A stretch of 64,000 bases of DNA from Galeruca laticollis (lineage: Eukaryota > Arthropoda > Insecta > Coleoptera > Chrysomelidae). The stretch covers positions 63,689,717 to 63,753,716 of the forward strand of contig OY998185.1 of the NCBI GenBank assembly GCA_963921935.1. Reading direction: 5' to 3'. Shown piece by piece: positions 62,768 through 64,000 of this stretch. Both the position numbers and the translations under genes were made by a program. Below the pieces are notes generated by a model that made no database searches, had not been told where the DNA came from, and worked only from the letters and a program-made list of their open reading frames with translations. Positions within the stretch are counted from its first letter, which is position 1, and every line of letters begins with the position of its first letter.

Positions 62768-64000
62768 ATTTTAGATGAATTTTCATCTAATTGGACATGT
62801 TTCGAGAGGATGATAGGCCAAAAATATATTTTTGGAGAATTGCGAAAAATGCAATATTTTCCTTACTATAGTCCAGCTACATATTTGACGAAAAATATTT
62901 TTCCTCTCAAAAAATACTGAAATTATGAGAATAGGGGTTCTTTGATACGACAAATCGACTGATGTTGTCCATTTTTGGATGAGATAATTGTTTCAAATAT
63001 AAGGAGAGCATTTAAGTTAAAAGAAAACATGCTATCATATAAAAAATCGTACAGGCCAAAATAATGGAAATATTCATTCACTTTTCTGAGAAAGTATCGT
63101 CAAAAGTCTGATCTTTGATGAAAAATCAGGAGTGCACTTAACTGATGCGATTCAGAAGTAGAGTGCGTCAATCTTGGGAGTATCCAATGAAGAGGGTAAA
63201 ATCAAGTATCGATAGTTATTCAAAAACTGATAGAGTTATGGCATTAACAAAGTCACCCATCGATTATAGATGTGGCTTTATCTAATCGGACATGTTTCGA
63301 GAGGATGATAGGCCAAAAATATATTTTTGGAGAATTGCGAAAAATGCAATATTTTCCTTACTATAGTCCAGCTACATATTGGACGAAAAATATTTTTCCT
63401 CTCGAAAAATATTGAAATTATGAGAATAGGGGTTCTTTGATACGACAAATCGACTGGTGTTGTCCATTTTTTGATGAGATAAATGGTTCAAATATTTGGA
63501 GAGCATTTAAGTTAAAAGAAAACATGCTATCATATAAAAAATCGTACAGGCCAAAATAATGGAAATATTCATTCACTTTTCTGAGAAAGTTTCGTCAAAA
63601 GTCTAATCTTTGATAAAAAATCAGGAGTGCACTTCACTGATGCGATTCAGAAGTAGAGTGCGTATAACTTGGAGTATCCAATGAAGAGGGTAAAATCAAG
63701 TATCGATAGTTATTCAAAAATTGATAGAGTTAGGGCAATAACAAAGTCACCCATCGATTTTAGATGGAGCTTCATCTAATCGGACATGTTTCGAGAGGAT
63801 GATAGGCCAAAAATATATTTTTGGAGAATTGCGAAGAATGCAATATTTTCCTTACTATAGTCCAGCTACATATTTGAAGAAAAATATTTTTCCTCTCAAA
63901 AAATACTGAAATTATGAGAATAGGGGTTCTTTGATACGACAAATCGACTGGTGTTGTCAATTTTTCGATGAGATGAATGGTTCAAATATTAGGAGAGCAT
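62768..64000 (-). repeat. 4365-bp higher-order repeat, copy 3, cut by the window edge
   Basis: Units are 62768-63262 (A), 63263-63756 (A) and 63757-64000 (partial class C). It shares the diagnostic words gcacttaactgatgcg, catattggacgaaa and atttttttgatgag with copies 1 and 2, so it belongs to that family and not to the 22-23 kb run. Confidence 0.9.

Larger units (their letters stand above)
1..64000. repeat. Satellite DNA array filling the whole window
   Basis: Boundary words such as gatgggtgactttgttaatg, or the reverse complement, recur about every 494 bp from end to end, with longer units of 876-1214 bp interspersed. About 100 units are present. Base composition is roughly two thirds A+T by eye. 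I saw no unique sequence longer than a few tens of bases, no coding-like stretch, and no transposon ends or target duplications. Sequence classes A, B and C (defined in the summary) share the same phase and clearly descend from one monomer. I do not recognise the family by name. The role is unknown; satellite DNA of this kind is usually heterochromatic. Confidence 0.97.
15595..64000 (-). repeat. Right arm of the array, monomers in minus orientation
   Basis: From the junction onward every unit is read on the minus strand (cacccatcgat replaces atcgatgggtg), and orientation never switches back. Unit starts on the minus strand include 15969, 17038, 17535, 18021, 18513, 19401, 19912, 21126, 21623, 22117, 22611, 23105, 23601, 24477, 24988 and so on to 63756. 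The arm leaves the window still inside the array. Confidence 0.95.

Noticed and set aside
1..64000. CRISPR-like regular spacing of repeats
   Set aside because: Units are contiguous and hundreds of bases long, with no unique spacers between short direct repeats.
1..64000. CENP-B box
   Set aside because: I looked by eye for the core of YTTCGTTGGAARCGGGA in both orientations and saw no convincing match. A motif scan would settle it.
1..64000. tRNA, rRNA or rDNA spacer identity
   Set aside because: No conserved tRNA boxes or rRNA core words were seen. The repeat resembles no spacer that I recognise.

Overview
The window is one uninterrupted block of AT-rich satellite DNA. I find no gene, RNA gene or intact transposon in it. 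Everything from base 1 to base 64000 is a variant of a monomer of about 494 bp, or of a longer composite unit (876-1214 bp) built from that monomer plus a different 194-bp tandem repeat. The scattered 60-114 codon open frames recur because the repeats recur, and I do not call them genes. A nested, multi-kilobase satellite like this points to eukaryotic heterochromatin: centromeric, pericentromeric, or on a sex or B chromosome. I do not recognise the family and cannot name the organism. An insect or other arthropod would fit, but the evidence is weak.

Three building blocks alternate. Class A monomers (about 494 bp) carry the octamer TATCGATA and end in a tail reading tcatcctctcgaaacatgtc. Class B monomers (about 497 bp) lack the octamer, carry tcagtaattatggatat, and end in tatcttccgctcgaaacatg. 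Class C long units start like class B, jump to a later monomer phase, run through one to three copies of the 194-bp repeat, then return to the monomer and finish it. The usual order, read along the monomer, is: class A run, then an A-to-B hybrid, then class B, then one or two class C units, then class A again. This makes a higher-order repeat of about 4.4-5.2 kb.

Layout: bases 1-15594 run in one orientation. At 15591-15594 the array flips, and all of 15595-64000 runs in the opposite orientation. The right arm holds nested duplications. A segment at about 16.5-28.2 kb recurs at about 49.5-62.4 kb and in part at 43.5-49.0 kb. A 4365-bp unit is tandemly duplicated at about 28.2-36.8 kb, and a third copy begins near 62.4 kb. 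The stretch at about 36.1-43.1 kb is an inverted relative of the left arm (about 5.6-15.1 kb).

Nothing here works together as a gene system. The most interesting signals are the inversion junction with microhomology, near-invariant short motifs in every monomer (TATCGATA, an 18-bp perfect palindrome, and a GC-rich GGCGGGAGCGCG in the 194-bp repeat), a recurrent indel site, and the record of unequal exchange left in unit lengths.
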